A stretch of 6,731 nt of DNA from an uncultured Eubacteriales bacterium (GCA_900543085.1 UQQF01000076.1:1-6731), one strand, 5' to 3'. Shown: positions 1 to 6,026, counted from the first letter of the stretch. Made by a program: numbers and translations. The notes: a model not told the origin generated them from the letters alone.

Positions 1-1110
1 GGCCTCCTCACAGCTCTCGCCGTTGATTATGCGCAGGTTGAAGCCGACGCTGGCCTTGGCGGGCAGGACGTTGTTCTCGGGGCTGCCGGACATCTGCGTC
101 GCGGCGCAGGTGGTGCGCATCAGCGCGTTGAGCTCGCCGCCGCTCAGCTGGCAGACGATGTCCAGCACGGGCTTGAACAGCTTGAGGTTGGCCAGCACCA
201 GGCGCATCGGGAAGGAGGCGTGGCGGCCGAGCGTGTCGAGCATCTTCTCGACCGGCGGCGTGAGCGTGAAGGGCGCGGGGCTGGCGTCGACCATGCACAC
301 GGCCTCTGCCAGCTCGCCGACGATGGTCTGCGGCGGGGGAGAGGAAGCGTGGCCTCCGGCGCTCTCGGCCTCCAGCGCCAGGCGGAGCTGACCCTTCTCG
401 GCGGTGCCCACCAGGGCGCAGGGCTGCTTCACGCCGGGGAAGGCGCCAGTGACGACCGCGCCGCCCTCGTCGAGCACCAGCGCGGGCTGCACGCCGCGCT
501 CGGCGAGCGCGGTGACGATGTCGCCGGCGGAGGGGCCTGCCGGCTCCTCCTCGCCGGAGAAGGCGAGGTAGATGTCGTTGGCGGGGACGAAGCCCTCGCT
601 TATCAGCTGCTCGGCGGCCTCCATGATGGCGCAGAGCGTGACCTTGGTGTCCAGAGCGCCGCGGCCCCAGATGATGCCGTCCTTGAGCACGGCGTCAAAG
701 GGCGGCTCGTCCCAGCCGTCGCCGTCGGCGGGCACCACGTCGTAGTGCGCCATGAGCACGGTCGGGCGCTCGCTGGACCTGCTCTTCCAGGTGTAGAGCA
801 CGCCGCAGCGGCCTATGCGCTCGGGCGGGCACTGGGCCGCGAGCGTGGGATAGCGCTCCAGCAGGTAGGCGCGGAACTTGTCAAATTCGGCGCTGTCCTC
901 CCTGGACGGGTCGGAGCTGGAGACGGTGCGGCAGCGTATCATCTCGCGCAGGCTCTCCACCACGTGGTCGTAGTCGACGGTGACCACGTCCGGGTCGGCG
1001 CGCAGCTCGGGCGCGGGGCGGAACTTCAGCGCGCGCGTGACCACGACGCCCGCCCCGGCCGCGAGACCGGCGCCGGCGGCGCCCAGCAGGAATTTGGCGG
1101 CTTTCTTCAT
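1..1110 (-). CDS. M20-family metallopeptidase, PM20D1/carboxypeptidase S type, membrane-anchored (3' end off window)
   Basis: Zinc-dependent amide or peptide hydrolase. The 370 visible residues start with a basic-hydrophobic segment (about 5-27, rich in Ala/Gly) that looks like a signal anchor, so the enzyme probably acts outside the membrane. The M20 signature is clear: MAHYDVVPA (119-127; H122 metal ligand, D124), GWDEPPF (132-138), GRGALDTK (149-156; D154 bridging ligand), SGEEE (185-189; catalytic and metal Glu), LVLDEGG (211-217; D214), GGHASSPP (252-259, dimerisation lid) and NALMRTT (328-334). EKG, GGHASSPP and NALMRTT are the PM20D1/CPS pattern rather than DapE or ArgE. The family cleaves N-acyl amino acids or dipeptides; the substrate here is unknown. 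The last roughly 100 residues, including the final metal His, lie beyond the left edge. Its ATG overlaps the upstream stop (TGATG), and a modest AAAGG lies 9 nt before it. The usual Asp after D154 is Thr here. Confidence 0.9.
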   Translation of the reverse strand, partial: MKKAAKFLLGAAGAGLAAGAGVVVTRALKFRPAPELRADPDVVTVDYDHVVESLREMIRCRTVSSSDPSREDSAEFDKFRAYLLERYPTLAAQCPPERIGRCGVLYTWKSRSSERPTVLMAHYDVVPADGDGWDEPPFDAVLKDGIIWGRGALDTKVTLCAIMEAAEQLISEGFVPANDIYLAFSGEEEPAGPSAGDIVTALAERGVQPALVLDEGGAVVTGAFPGVKQPCALVGTAEKGQLRLALEAESAGGHASSPPPQTIVGELAEAVCMVDASPAPFTLTPPVEKMLDTLGRHASFPMRLVLANLKLFKPVLDIVCQLSGGELNALMRTTCAATQMSGSPENNVLPAKASVGFNLRIINGESCEEA

Positions 1111-1781
1111 CAAACCAGACCTTTCTTATAGAGTATGCGCGCCGCGACAATGGCGATTATCGCGCCCACGGGCACGAGCACGCCAACGCTGTCCGCCAGC
1201 ACCGGCACGCAGATGAAAAGCACTATCATGAATATCAGAGGCGCCATCGCGACCTTCCAGTTCTTCGACACGTACACCACGGCCAGCGGACCAAAGAGCG
1301 CGGGCAGGATGTTGTCAAACGCGGGCTGGAGCGCTGGGGACTCGATAAAGCCGCGTATGGAGCTGAGCAGCAGGACGCCTATGGCGATCACCGCCGTGGT
1401 GACCAGGCTGCTGACGCCGATGGCGATGGTGGAGATGAGCTCGCCCTCCTCGGTGCCGGCCTCGACGCCGCAGGCCTGCATGGCGTTCAGCGCGCAGGGC
1501 ACCTTGAGGCTGGTGAGGTTGCCGGTCAAAAAGCCGAGGTAGCTGCCGCCGGTGCCGAGCATCGGCACATAGGTCAGCACCTCGATGGTGCCGACGGTCC
1601 AGTAGATGGGCGCGACGCCAAGCAGGCCGCGCAGCAGGTCGGTTATGGGCGGCCAGGCGTCGTAGACGACGCATATGGCGGTGGGTACGGCCAGGAGCAG
1701 CAGCGAGCCGGTGAGCATCCACCAGCGGCCTACATAGTGCTCGTAGTCGCGGAAATCAGCGTATTTCTGTGCTCTTTTCAT
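1110..1781 (-). CDS. Polytopic membrane protein, probable partner subunit of the DUF5058-like protein
   Basis: A 223-residue integral membrane protein that I cannot name. Hydrophobic segments lie at about 21-40, 53-72, 116-140, 155-171, 178-196 and 198-217, with a charged amphipathic N-terminus (about 1-20). Between the second and third segments lies a polar, Gly-rich loop (about 76-128). It contains GTGGSYLGF, TGNLTSLKVPC, an acidic EAGTEEGE stretch and STIAIGVSSL, and looks like a substrate or ion site rather than a simple linker. The gene sits 13 bp after the DUF5058-like gene, with a strong GGAGGG ribosome binding site that begins inside that gene's stop. It overlaps the peptidase start by one base. 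This suggests equimolar production with the DUF5058-like protein, as for a heteromeric transporter. Both proteins have a Trp-Lys pair before a late helix (NWK here, HWKW in the partner), so distant paralogy is possible but unproven. Confidence 0.8.
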   Translation of the reverse strand: MKRAQKYADFRDYEHYVGRWWMLTGSLLLLAVPTAICVVYDAWPPITDLLRGLLGVAPIYWTVGTIEVLTYVPMLGTGGSYLGFLTGNLTSLKVPCALNAMQACGVEAGTEEGELISTIAIGVSSLVTTAVIAIGVLLLSSIRGFIESPALQPAFDNILPALFGPLAVVYVSKNWKVAMAPLIFMIVLFICVPVLADSVGVLVPVGAIIAIVAARILYKKGLV

Positions 1782-1794
1782 GCTTGCTCCCTCC

Positions 1795-2526
1795 TCAGCC
1801 GGCTATCATGTTGACAAGGTTGGTGATGGGTATGCTCAGCGCCATGCCGCCCAGCATACTGATGGGCAGGGCGTAGTCCTCCATCCACTTCCAGTGCAGC
1901 AGCTTCACGAACACCGCGCAGACACACATGATAAGCGCGCTGGCGATCATGACGAAGCAGGGTATCCAGCCGCGCAGCCCCTCGCTGACGGTCGCGAATA
2001 TCATGCCCAGGAAGGCGCTTATCATGCCGAGGAACAGCGCGGTCATAAAGAGGCTGCCCCACTTCTCGTCCTTCTGGCGTATGCGCATGACGCCGTTTTC
2101 TATCTTCTTGCCTATGGTCGGCACCAGCACGGGGCCGGGGATGATGCCCAGCGTCATGACCCAGGCGATGGCTGCGAAGGTCACAGGGTCGGTTATGAGG
2201 TTGGAGAGGTCGGTGCCCATGGCGCTGGCCGCGCTGGCCGCGGCGGGGGTCTCATAGGTCAGCGCGCCGATGACCGACAGGCGCAGCCACGGCAGCGGGA
2301 AGCCCAGCGCGCGTGATAGCGCTATGACGCCCAGCAGTATGCTCACCGCCGGGGCGATGGTGAATATGGCCGAGGAGACGGCCACGCGGCGGAGCATCTT
2401 GGGGTCCATGCCGATTTTCTTCGCGCGCTTCCAGGCCATGACAATGAAACGTATGCTCATCGCTATGACGAACGCTATGACTATGGCGGTCATGCAGTAC
2501 ATAAGCGCGCTGTTGGGGTTGAACAT
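1795..2526 (-). CDS. DUF5058-like integral membrane protein, putative transporter subunit
   Basis: A 243-residue protein with about six hydrophobic segments (roughly 8-30, 50-70, 113-137, 158-180, 186-208, 218-241) and a basic cytoplasmic-type loop ([15 protein letters not shown], 33-47). I recognise the DUF5058 pattern: an MxNPNS start, [20 protein letters not shown] (51-70), [18 protein letters not shown] (75-92), an Ala/Ser-rich segment, and [15 protein letters not shown] (127-141). The family is membrane-bound and common in Firmicutes; I know of no established biochemical role. I chose ATG at 2526 because GAGGTG lies 6 nt upstream, and an in-frame GTG at 2535 is inside that ribosome binding site. 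It is the first gene of the minus-strand operon, followed by a second membrane protein and an M20 peptidase. A peptide or N-acyl amino acid transporter role is inferred from context only. Confidence 0.82.
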   Translation of the reverse strand: MFNPNSALMYCMTAIVIAFVIAMSIRFIVMAWKRAKKIGMDPKMLRRVAVSSAIFTIAPAVSILLGVIALSRALGFPLPWLRLSVIGALTYETPAAASAASAMGTDLSNLITDPVTFAAIAWVMTLGIIPGPVLVPTIGKKIENGVMRIRQKDEKWGSLFMTALFLGMISAFLGMIFATVSEGLRGWIPCFVMIASALIMCVCAVFVKLLHWKWMEDYALPISMLGGMALSIPITNLVNMIAG

Positions 2527-2532
2527 ATTACA

Positions 2533-2538
2533 CACCTC
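2533..2538 (-). promoter_or_regulatory. Ribosome binding site that fixes the DUF5058-like start
   Basis: On the minus strand GAGGTG is followed by TGTAAT and then ATG (2526-2524), a 6-nt spacing. The in-frame GTG at 2535-2533 is part of the site itself, so a start there would have no ribosome binding site. Confidence 0.7.
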
Positions 2539-2549
2539 TTTTTTGTTGC

Positions 2550-2592
2550 GGGCGCGTGCGCCCTGCGTTTGCGGCCGTGAGCGCGAGGCTCA
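2550..2592 (-). other. Structured 5' leader of the membrane-protein operon (two hairpins)
   Basis: From the predicted start near 2611 to the ATG at 2526 there is a leader of about 85 nt. It holds two short inverted repeats: TGAGC/GCTCA (2578-2582 with 2588-2592, 5-nt loop) and GGGCGC/GCGCCC (2550-2555 with 2558-2563). On the transcript the second is followed by GCAACAAAAAAG, so it is not an intrinsic terminator, and it stands just upstream of the ribosome binding site. I recognise no known riboswitch core. Confidence 0.4.
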
Positions 2593-2617
2593 AGGCCCGC
2601 CTTGTCGGGGCTTGTTC

Positions 2618-2646
2618 AGTTTACCACAAACCCCGGACGGTGACAA
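2618..2646 (-). promoter_or_regulatory. Sigma-A-type promoter for the DUF5058-like/M20 operon
   Basis: Reading the minus strand, TTGTCA (2646-2641) and TAAACT (2623-2618) are separated by exactly 17 bp. Each differs from consensus at one or two positions. The expected start is near 2611, giving a leader of about 85 nt before the ATG at 2526. No competing promoter of this quality was seen on this strand in the intergenic region. Confidence 0.65.
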
Positions 2647-2704
2647 TACGTAATGGAACAGCCTTCCGACAGTCCGCTTGTGGCGTGCATTTGTACACAT
2701 CTCA

Positions 2705-2741
2705 CAAACACGCGGCGATTTGGGGGCGTTTATTGTGTTTG
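2705..2741. promoter_or_regulatory. Possible operator: inverted heptamer overlapping the glyA -35
   Basis: CAAACAC (2705-2711) and its exact inverse GTGTTTG (2735-2741) flank 23 bp, and the right arm runs into the predicted glyA -35 box. A related heptamer, CACAAAC, appears at 2625-2631 inside the spacer of the opposing promoter and again at 2703-2709. This could be a regulator site shared by the two divergent units, but a 7-bp repeat may arise by chance. Confidence 0.25.
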
Positions 2742-2767
2742 CCTAAAGCGGCGGCAAATGATATAAT
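2739..2767 (+). promoter_or_regulatory. Sigma-A-type promoter for glyA
   Basis: TTGCCT (2739-2744), a 17-bp spacer, then a perfect TATAAT (2762-2767). The expected start is near 2774, leaving a leader of about 50 nt before the ATG at 2826. The AT-richer composition here stands out from the GC-rich surroundings. Confidence 0.75.
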
Positions 2768-2774
2768 GCCATTG

Positions 2775-2792
2775 CACCGGTGTGCGCCGGTG
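2775..2792 (+). other. Hairpin at the 5' end of the glyA transcript
   Basis: CACCGG (2775-2780) and CCGGTG (2787-2792) form a 6-bp GC-rich stem with a TGTGCG loop, starting almost at the predicted transcription start. No T-run follows, so it is not a terminator. A 5'-terminal stem could stabilise the message. The leader is too short for a glycine or tetrahydrofolate riboswitch aptamer. Confidence 0.45.
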
Positions 2793-2825
2793 GGAGAGAA
2801 AAATACTCATTTGGGGGACAGGACA

Positions 2826-4070
2826 ATGGATTTTGCAAACCTTCGCCTTGCCGATGCCGAGATATATGCCGTCATGGAGCAGGAGCTGGGGCGCCAGCGC
2901 GACCACATTGAGCTGATAGCCAGCGAGAACTTCACCTCGCCTGCGGTCATGGAGGCCGTGGGCAGCTATCTCACCAACAAGTACGCCGAGGGCTACCCCG
3001 GCAAGCGCTATTACGGCGGCTGCGAGCACGTGGACGTCGTGGAGGACATCGCCCGCCGGCGCGCGTGCGAGCTGTTCGGCGCCGAGCACGCCAACGTCCA
3101 GCCCCACGCGGGCAGCCAGGCGAACATGGCCGTCTACCTCGCGCTGTGCAAGCCCGGCGACGTGCTCATGGGCATGGATCTGAGCTGCGGCGGACACCTG
3201 ACCCACGGCTCCAAGGCCTCGATAACCGGCAAGTATTTTGACGTCCGCCCCTACGGCGTGGACAAGGACAGCGAGCTTATAGACTATGACGAGCTGCGCC
3301 GCCAGGCGCTTGAGCTCCAGCCCAAGATGATAATCTCCGGCGCCAGCGCCTACTCGCGCATCATAGACTGGAAGCGCATCCGTGAGATCTGCGACGAGTG
3401 CGGCGCGTACATGTTCGTGGACATGGCGCACATAGGCGGCCTGGTCGCGGCGGGCGTGCACCCCTCGCCGGTGCCCTATGCCGACGTGGTCACGACCACC
3501 ACTCACAAGACCCTGCGCGGGCCTCGCGGCGCCATCATACTCTGCAAGGAGGAGCTGGCCAAGAAGATAGACTCCGCCGTGTTCCCCGGCAGCCAGGGCG
3601 GCCCGCTGATGCACGTGATCGCCGGCAAGGCCGTCTGCTTCAAGGAGGCCATGAGCAGCGTGTTCGTGGAGTACCAGCGCCAGGTGGTCAAGAACGCCGC
3701 CGTGCTGTCCGACACGCTCAAGGCCGGAGGTATGCGCATAGTCAGCGGCGGCACGGACAACCACCTGCTGCTGGCCGACGTGATGAGCCTGGGCGTGACC
3801 GGCCGCGACGTGCAGGAGCTGCTTGACCGCGCGCACATCACGGCGAACAAGAACACGATACCCTATGACACCCAGCCGCCCCACCTCGCCTCCGGCGTGC
3901 GCTTCGGCTCCCCGGCAGCGACCACGCGCGGCATGAAGGAGGCCGAGATGCGCCAGATAGGCGAGCTTATTCTCCGCCTTGTCCGCGAGGGCGAGGACGC
4001 CGTGCCCGCCGTGCGCAGCGAGGTCATGGAGCTGTGCGAGCGCTTCCCGCTCTACCCGGGCGTGATCTGA
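2826..4070 (+). CDS. glyA: Serine hydroxymethyltransferase
   Basis: Cytosolic PLP enzyme that interconverts serine plus tetrahydrofolate with glycine plus 5,10-methylene-tetrahydrofolate, the main one-carbon source for purines, thymidylate and methionine. The 414-residue length is the normal bacterial size. Diagnostic blocks are present in order: ELIASENF (29-36), [15 protein letters not shown] (51-65), [13 protein letters not shown] (92-104), GGHLTHGS (122-129), SAYSRIID (174-181), [13 protein letters not shown] (198-210), [13 protein letters not shown] (223-235) with K228 as the PLP lysine, [13 protein letters not shown] (257-269), GGTDNH (308-313), NKNTIP (341-346) and [14 protein letters not shown] (356-369) with R359 for the substrate carboxylate. 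I see no missing catalytic residue. The usual Pro of SAYPR is Ser here. ATG 2826 is chosen because GGGGGA (2813-2818) sits 7 nt upstream and conserved sequence starts there. It shares TGATG with the response regulator that follows. Confidence 0.97.
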   Translation: MDFANLRLADAEIYAVMEQELGRQRDHIELIASENFTSPAVMEAVGSYLTNKYAEGYPGKRYYGGCEHVDVVEDIARRRACELFGAEHANVQPHAGSQANMAVYLALCKPGDVLMGMDLSCGGHLTHGSKASITGKYFDVRPYGVDKDSELIDYDELRRQALELQPKMIISGASAYSRIIDWKRIREICDECGAYMFVDMAHIGGLVAAGVHPSPVPYADVVTTTTHKTLRGPRGAIILCKEELAKKIDSAVFPGSQGGPLMHVIAGKAVCFKEAMSSVFVEYQRQVVKNAAVLSDTLKAGGMRIVSGGTDNHLLLADVMSLGVTGRDVQELLDRAHITANKNTIPYDTQPPHLASGVRFGSPAATTRGMKEAEMRQIGELILRLVREGEDAVPAVRSEVMELCERFPLYPGVI

Positions 4071-4747
4071 TGGACTACCGCATCCTGGTCGTGGAGGACG
4101 ACGCCGTGATATCCGCCGCGGTGGCCGGGCACATCAGCTCCTGGGGCTGTCAGGTGCGCCGCGCGGAGAACTTTGCGGACATAATGAGCGAGTTCAACGA
4201 GTTCGAGCCGCAGCTGGTGCTGCTGGATATCTCCCTGCCGTTCTACAACGGCTACCACTGGTGCAGCGAGATACGCAAGGTCTCGCGCGTGCCCGTCATC
4301 TTCATATCCAGCGCGTCGGACAACATGAACATCGTCATGGCCATGAACATGGGCGGCGACGACTTTATTGCCAAGCCCTTCGACCTGGATGTTCTCACCG
4401 CCAAAGTCCAGGCGCTGCTGCGCCGCACCTACGACTTCGGCAGCCCGGAGCCTGCGCTCACCGCCCACGGCGCGGTGCTGGACATGAACGCCGGCGTGCT
4501 GGAGTACGAGGGCGAGCACATCCCGCTGACGAAAAACGAGCTGCGGATCTTGCAGTCGCTGCTGGAAAAGCGCGGCAAGGTCGTCTCGCGCGACGACCTC
4601 ATGATGCGCCTGTGGCAGACGGACAGCTTCGTGGACGAGAACACGTTGACCGTCAACGTCACGCGCCTGAGAAAGAAACTTGAAAACGCCGGCCTCGACG
4701 AGTTCATCAAGACCAAAAAGGGTCTGGGATATATAGTTGAGGAATGA
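4070..4747 (+). CDS. OmpR/PhoB-family response regulator, BceR/GraR-like, no adjacent histidine kinase
   Basis: A two-domain DNA-binding regulator of 225 residues. The receiver domain (about 3-117) has the acidic pocket E9-D10-D11, the phosphoacceptor D53 in LLDISLP, the S80/S81 switch region and K102 in AKPF. A winged-helix DNA-binding domain follows (about 128-225), with PLTKNELRILQSLL, VSRDD, ENTLTVNVTRLRKKL and TKKGLGYIV. The stretch NMNIVMAMNMGGDDFIAKPF is typical of BceR/GraR/VirR regulators, which normally pair with a short intramembrane-sensing kinase and a bacitracin-type ABC exporter. Neither is in this window. The start overlaps the glyA stop (TGATG) and I see no Shine-Dalgarno in the preceding 15 bases, so translation probably depends on ribosomes finishing glyA. 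The partner kinase and targets are unknown. Placement behind glyA hints at envelope or amino-acid stress control, but that is speculation. Confidence 0.92.
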   Translation: MDYRILVVEDDAVISAAVAGHISSWGCQVRRAENFADIMSEFNEFEPQLVLLDISLPFYNGYHWCSEIRKVSRVPVIFISSASDNMNIVMAMNMGGDDFIAKPFDLDVLTAKVQALLRRTYDFGSPEPALTAHGAVLDMNAGVLEYEGEHIPLTKNELRILQSLLEKRGKVVSRDDLMMRLWQTDSFVDENTLTVNVTRLRKKLENAGLDEFIKTKKGLGYIVEE

Positions 4748-4764
4748 CCGGCGTGTGATATAAT
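4737..4764 (+). promoter_or_regulatory. Extended -10 promoter for crcB, embedded in the upstream terminator
   Basis: TTGAGG (4737-4742), a 16-bp spacer, then TGA-TATAAT (4756-4764), an extended -10 with a perfect hexamer. The -35 overlaps the last codons of the response regulator gene. The -10 ends where the left arm of the terminator begins, and the expected start (about 4771) lies inside that arm. Transcripts from here therefore lack the 5' half of the terminator stem. Confidence 0.7.
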
Positions 4765-4796
4765 GTGTCCGGCGCGCTGCGCCGGACACATTTTTT
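4764..4796 (+). terminator. Intrinsic terminator of the glyA-response regulator unit
   Basis: A perfect 12-bp GC-rich stem (4764-4775 with 4779-4790), extendable by two A-T pairs, with a GCT loop and six T residues (4791-4796). It begins 17 bp after the response regulator stop. It should end read-through from glyA, while RNA started at the overlapping crcB promoter can form only about five of these pairs. Confidence 0.88.
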
Positions 4797-4811
4797 GCGG
4801 GGGGTGAATTT

Positions 4812-5180
4812 ATGTTGGACTGTCTCGCGGTCGGCCTTGGAGGCTTTGCCGGCTCGGTGTTGCGCTATCTTGCGGGCAAGCTGCCGCTGCAAAGCCCGGA
4901 GGGCTTCCCGTATGTCACGCTTATGATAAACGTCCTCGGCTCGTTCGCGATAGGCCTGATAGCGGCCGTGGCGGCGAAGCACGCGGACATAGACCCAAGG
5001 CTGGTACTGTTTTTGAGAGTGGGGCTGTGCGGAGGGTTCACCACCTTCTCCACGTTCTCGTCGGAGACTTTCAGCCTGCTGCGCGCCGGGAGCTACGGCG
5101 GAGCCGCGACGTATGTCCTGCTCAGCGTGCTGCTAGGCGTCCTGGCCGTTTTCCTGGCCCACGCGCTGGTAAAGGCCTGA
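4812..5180 (+). CDS. crcB: CrcB/Fluc fluoride ion channel
   Basis: A small inner-membrane fluoride exporter of 122 residues with four hydrophobic helices (about 2-22, 33-55, 65-88 and 97-119), the standard size for the family. Recognition features are GGFAGSVLRY (10-19), NVLGSFAIG (about 40-48) and the pore motif GGFTTFSTFSSE (74-85), which carries the Phe and Thr/Ser residues that line the fluoride path and the central sodium site. The active form is a dual-topology dimer, and a single copy here implies a homodimer. ATG 4812 is preceded by a G-rich GGGGGGTGA. It has its own promoter and lies 16 bp before a metallo-hydrolase gene, so the two are probably cotranscribed. No fluoride riboswitch is seen; only 64 bp separate it from the preceding gene, and these are taken up by the terminator and promoter. 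Confidence 0.95.
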   Translation: MLDCLAVGLGGFAGSVLRYLAGKLPLQSPEGFPYVTLMINVLGSFAIGLIAAVAAKHADIDPRLVLFLRVGLCGGFTTFSTFSSETFSLLRAGSYGGAATYVLLSVLLGVLAVFLAHALVKA

Positions 5181-5196
5181 GCGGGGAGGGGATTTC

Positions 5197-5958
5197 ATGG
5201 ACAACTGGTTTACGCCGGACACGGTGTGCCCGGACACGCACATCATAAGCGAGTACCGCCACTGGGAGGAGACGCACTGCTATCTCCTGGAGGGCGGCGG
5301 GCGCAGCCTGCTGATAGACACCGGGCTGGGAATATGCGACATAAGCGCCGTGGTCTCATCGCTTACGGACAAGCCCGTCACGGCGGTGGCCACGCACATA
5401 CACTGGGATCACATAGGCGGGCACCGGTACTACCCGGACTTCTACGCCCACGAGGCCGAGCTGGACTGGCTCAGCGGCGGCTTCCCGCTGCCCATCGAGG
5501 TCATACGCGGCATGGTCGCCGACCGCTGCGAGCTGCCCGAGGGCTATGACGTGGGCTGCTACGAGTTCTTTCAGGGCACGCCGACGCGCCTGCTCACAGG
5601 CGGGGAGGTCATAGACCTCGGCTCCAGGCGCATAGAGGTGCTGCACACCCCCGGGCACTCCCCGGGGCACATGTGCTTTTTCGAGCGGGAGCGCGGCTGG
5701 CTCTTTACCGGCGATCTGGCGTACAAGGACACGCTGCTGGCCTACTACCCCTCGACAGACCCGGAGGCGTACCTGGCCTCGCTTGAGAAGGTGGCAGCCC
5801 TGCCCGTGAAGCGCGTGTTCCCCGCGCACCACTCGCTGGACATGGAGCCGGAGATACTCGTGCGTATGCGTGACACGCTGCGCGCGCTCAAGGCCGAGGG
5901 GCGGCTGCGCCACGGCGAGGGCGTGGTGAACTGCGGCGACTGGGCTATCTGGCTGTAG
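5197..5958 (+). CDS. Metallo-beta-lactamase-fold hydrolase
   Basis: A soluble 253-residue protein with no signal peptide, probably cytosolic. All binuclear metal motifs are present: THIHWDHIGG (66-75; H67, H69, D71, H72), TPGHSPGH (151-158; H154), FTGDLAY (170-176; D173 bridging) and FPAHHSL (208-214; H211). The spacing fits the glyoxalase II/lactonase-like side of the superfamily rather than true beta-lactamases or RNases. The N-terminal strands (HCYLLEGGGRSLLIDTGLG, 27-45) also fit. The region between the HxHxDH and HSPGH motifs (about 80-140) is acidic and has WLSGGFPLPIE; it probably shapes the pocket, and I cannot assign a substrate. A strong GGGGAGGGG precedes ATG 5197. The gene follows crcB by 16 bp with no terminator between. 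A functional link with fluoride export is not evident. Confidence 0.9.
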   Translation: MDNWFTPDTVCPDTHIISEYRHWEETHCYLLEGGGRSLLIDTGLGICDISAVVSSLTDKPVTAVATHIHWDHIGGHRYYPDFYAHEAELDWLSGGFPLPIEVIRGMVADRCELPEGYDVGCYEFFQGTPTRLLTGGEVIDLGSRRIEVLHTPGHSPGHMCFFERERGWLFTGDLAYKDTLLAYYPSTDPEAYLASLEKVAALPVKRVFPAHHSLDMEPEILVRMRDTLRALKAEGRLRHGEGVVNCGDWAIWL

Positions 5959-5991
5959 CGCGCTTCGACGCTCTGCGCGCGCATCCCGCGC

Positions 5992-5997
5992 TATAAT
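5992..5997 (+). promoter_or_regulatory. Possible -10 box for the cell wall hydrolase gene
   Basis: A perfect TATAAT stands 29 bp before the ATG at 6027. No convincing -35 lies at 16-18 bp; the nearest TTCGAC is about 22 bp away. The gene may have a weak or activator-dependent promoter, or be read from crcB, since no terminator separates them. Confidence 0.4.
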
Positions 5998-6026
5998 GGC
6001 CGGGCCTTTGAAAGGAGGTCTGTCTT

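Noticed and set aside
220..1131. Long plus-strand open frame opposite the M20 gene
   Set aside because: It is a shadow of the GC-rich antisense gene: Arg/Gly/Ala/His-rich low-complexity translation with no domain, while the minus-strand frame has every M20 motif.
2550..2563. GGGCGC/GCGCCC hairpin as an intrinsic terminator
   Set aside because: Neither strand has a T-run directly after the stem in the direction of transcription.
2653..2766. Small plus-strand open frame (37 codons) in the intergenic region
   Set aside because: No ribosome binding site precedes its ATG, its end runs into the glyA -10 box, and the composition is not gene-like.
2556..2825. N-terminal extension of glyA by about 90 codons
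   Set aside because: The glyA promoter -10 (2762-2767) and ribosome binding site (2813-2818) lie inside it, and SHMT conservation begins at the ATG at 2826.
2768..2825. Glycine or tetrahydrofolate riboswitch before glyA
   Set aside because: The leader is only about 50 nt. GGAGAG is present by chance, but the rest of either aptamer core is absent.
2730..3884. 384-codon minus-strand open frame opposite glyA
   Set aside because: The translation is Val/Ala/His/Leu-rich with no recognisable motif, as expected from the antisense of a GC-rich gene; glyA on the plus strand is unmistakable.
4034..4069. Upstream GTG start for the response regulator
   Set aside because: It would add 12 residues that are not part of a receiver domain, GGAG is only about 2 nt away, and the ATG at 4070 gives the normal family N-terminus.
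4748..4811. Fluoride (crcB) riboswitch
   Set aside because: The 64 bp hold a terminator hairpin and a promoter; no pseudoknot-forming aptamer pattern fits.
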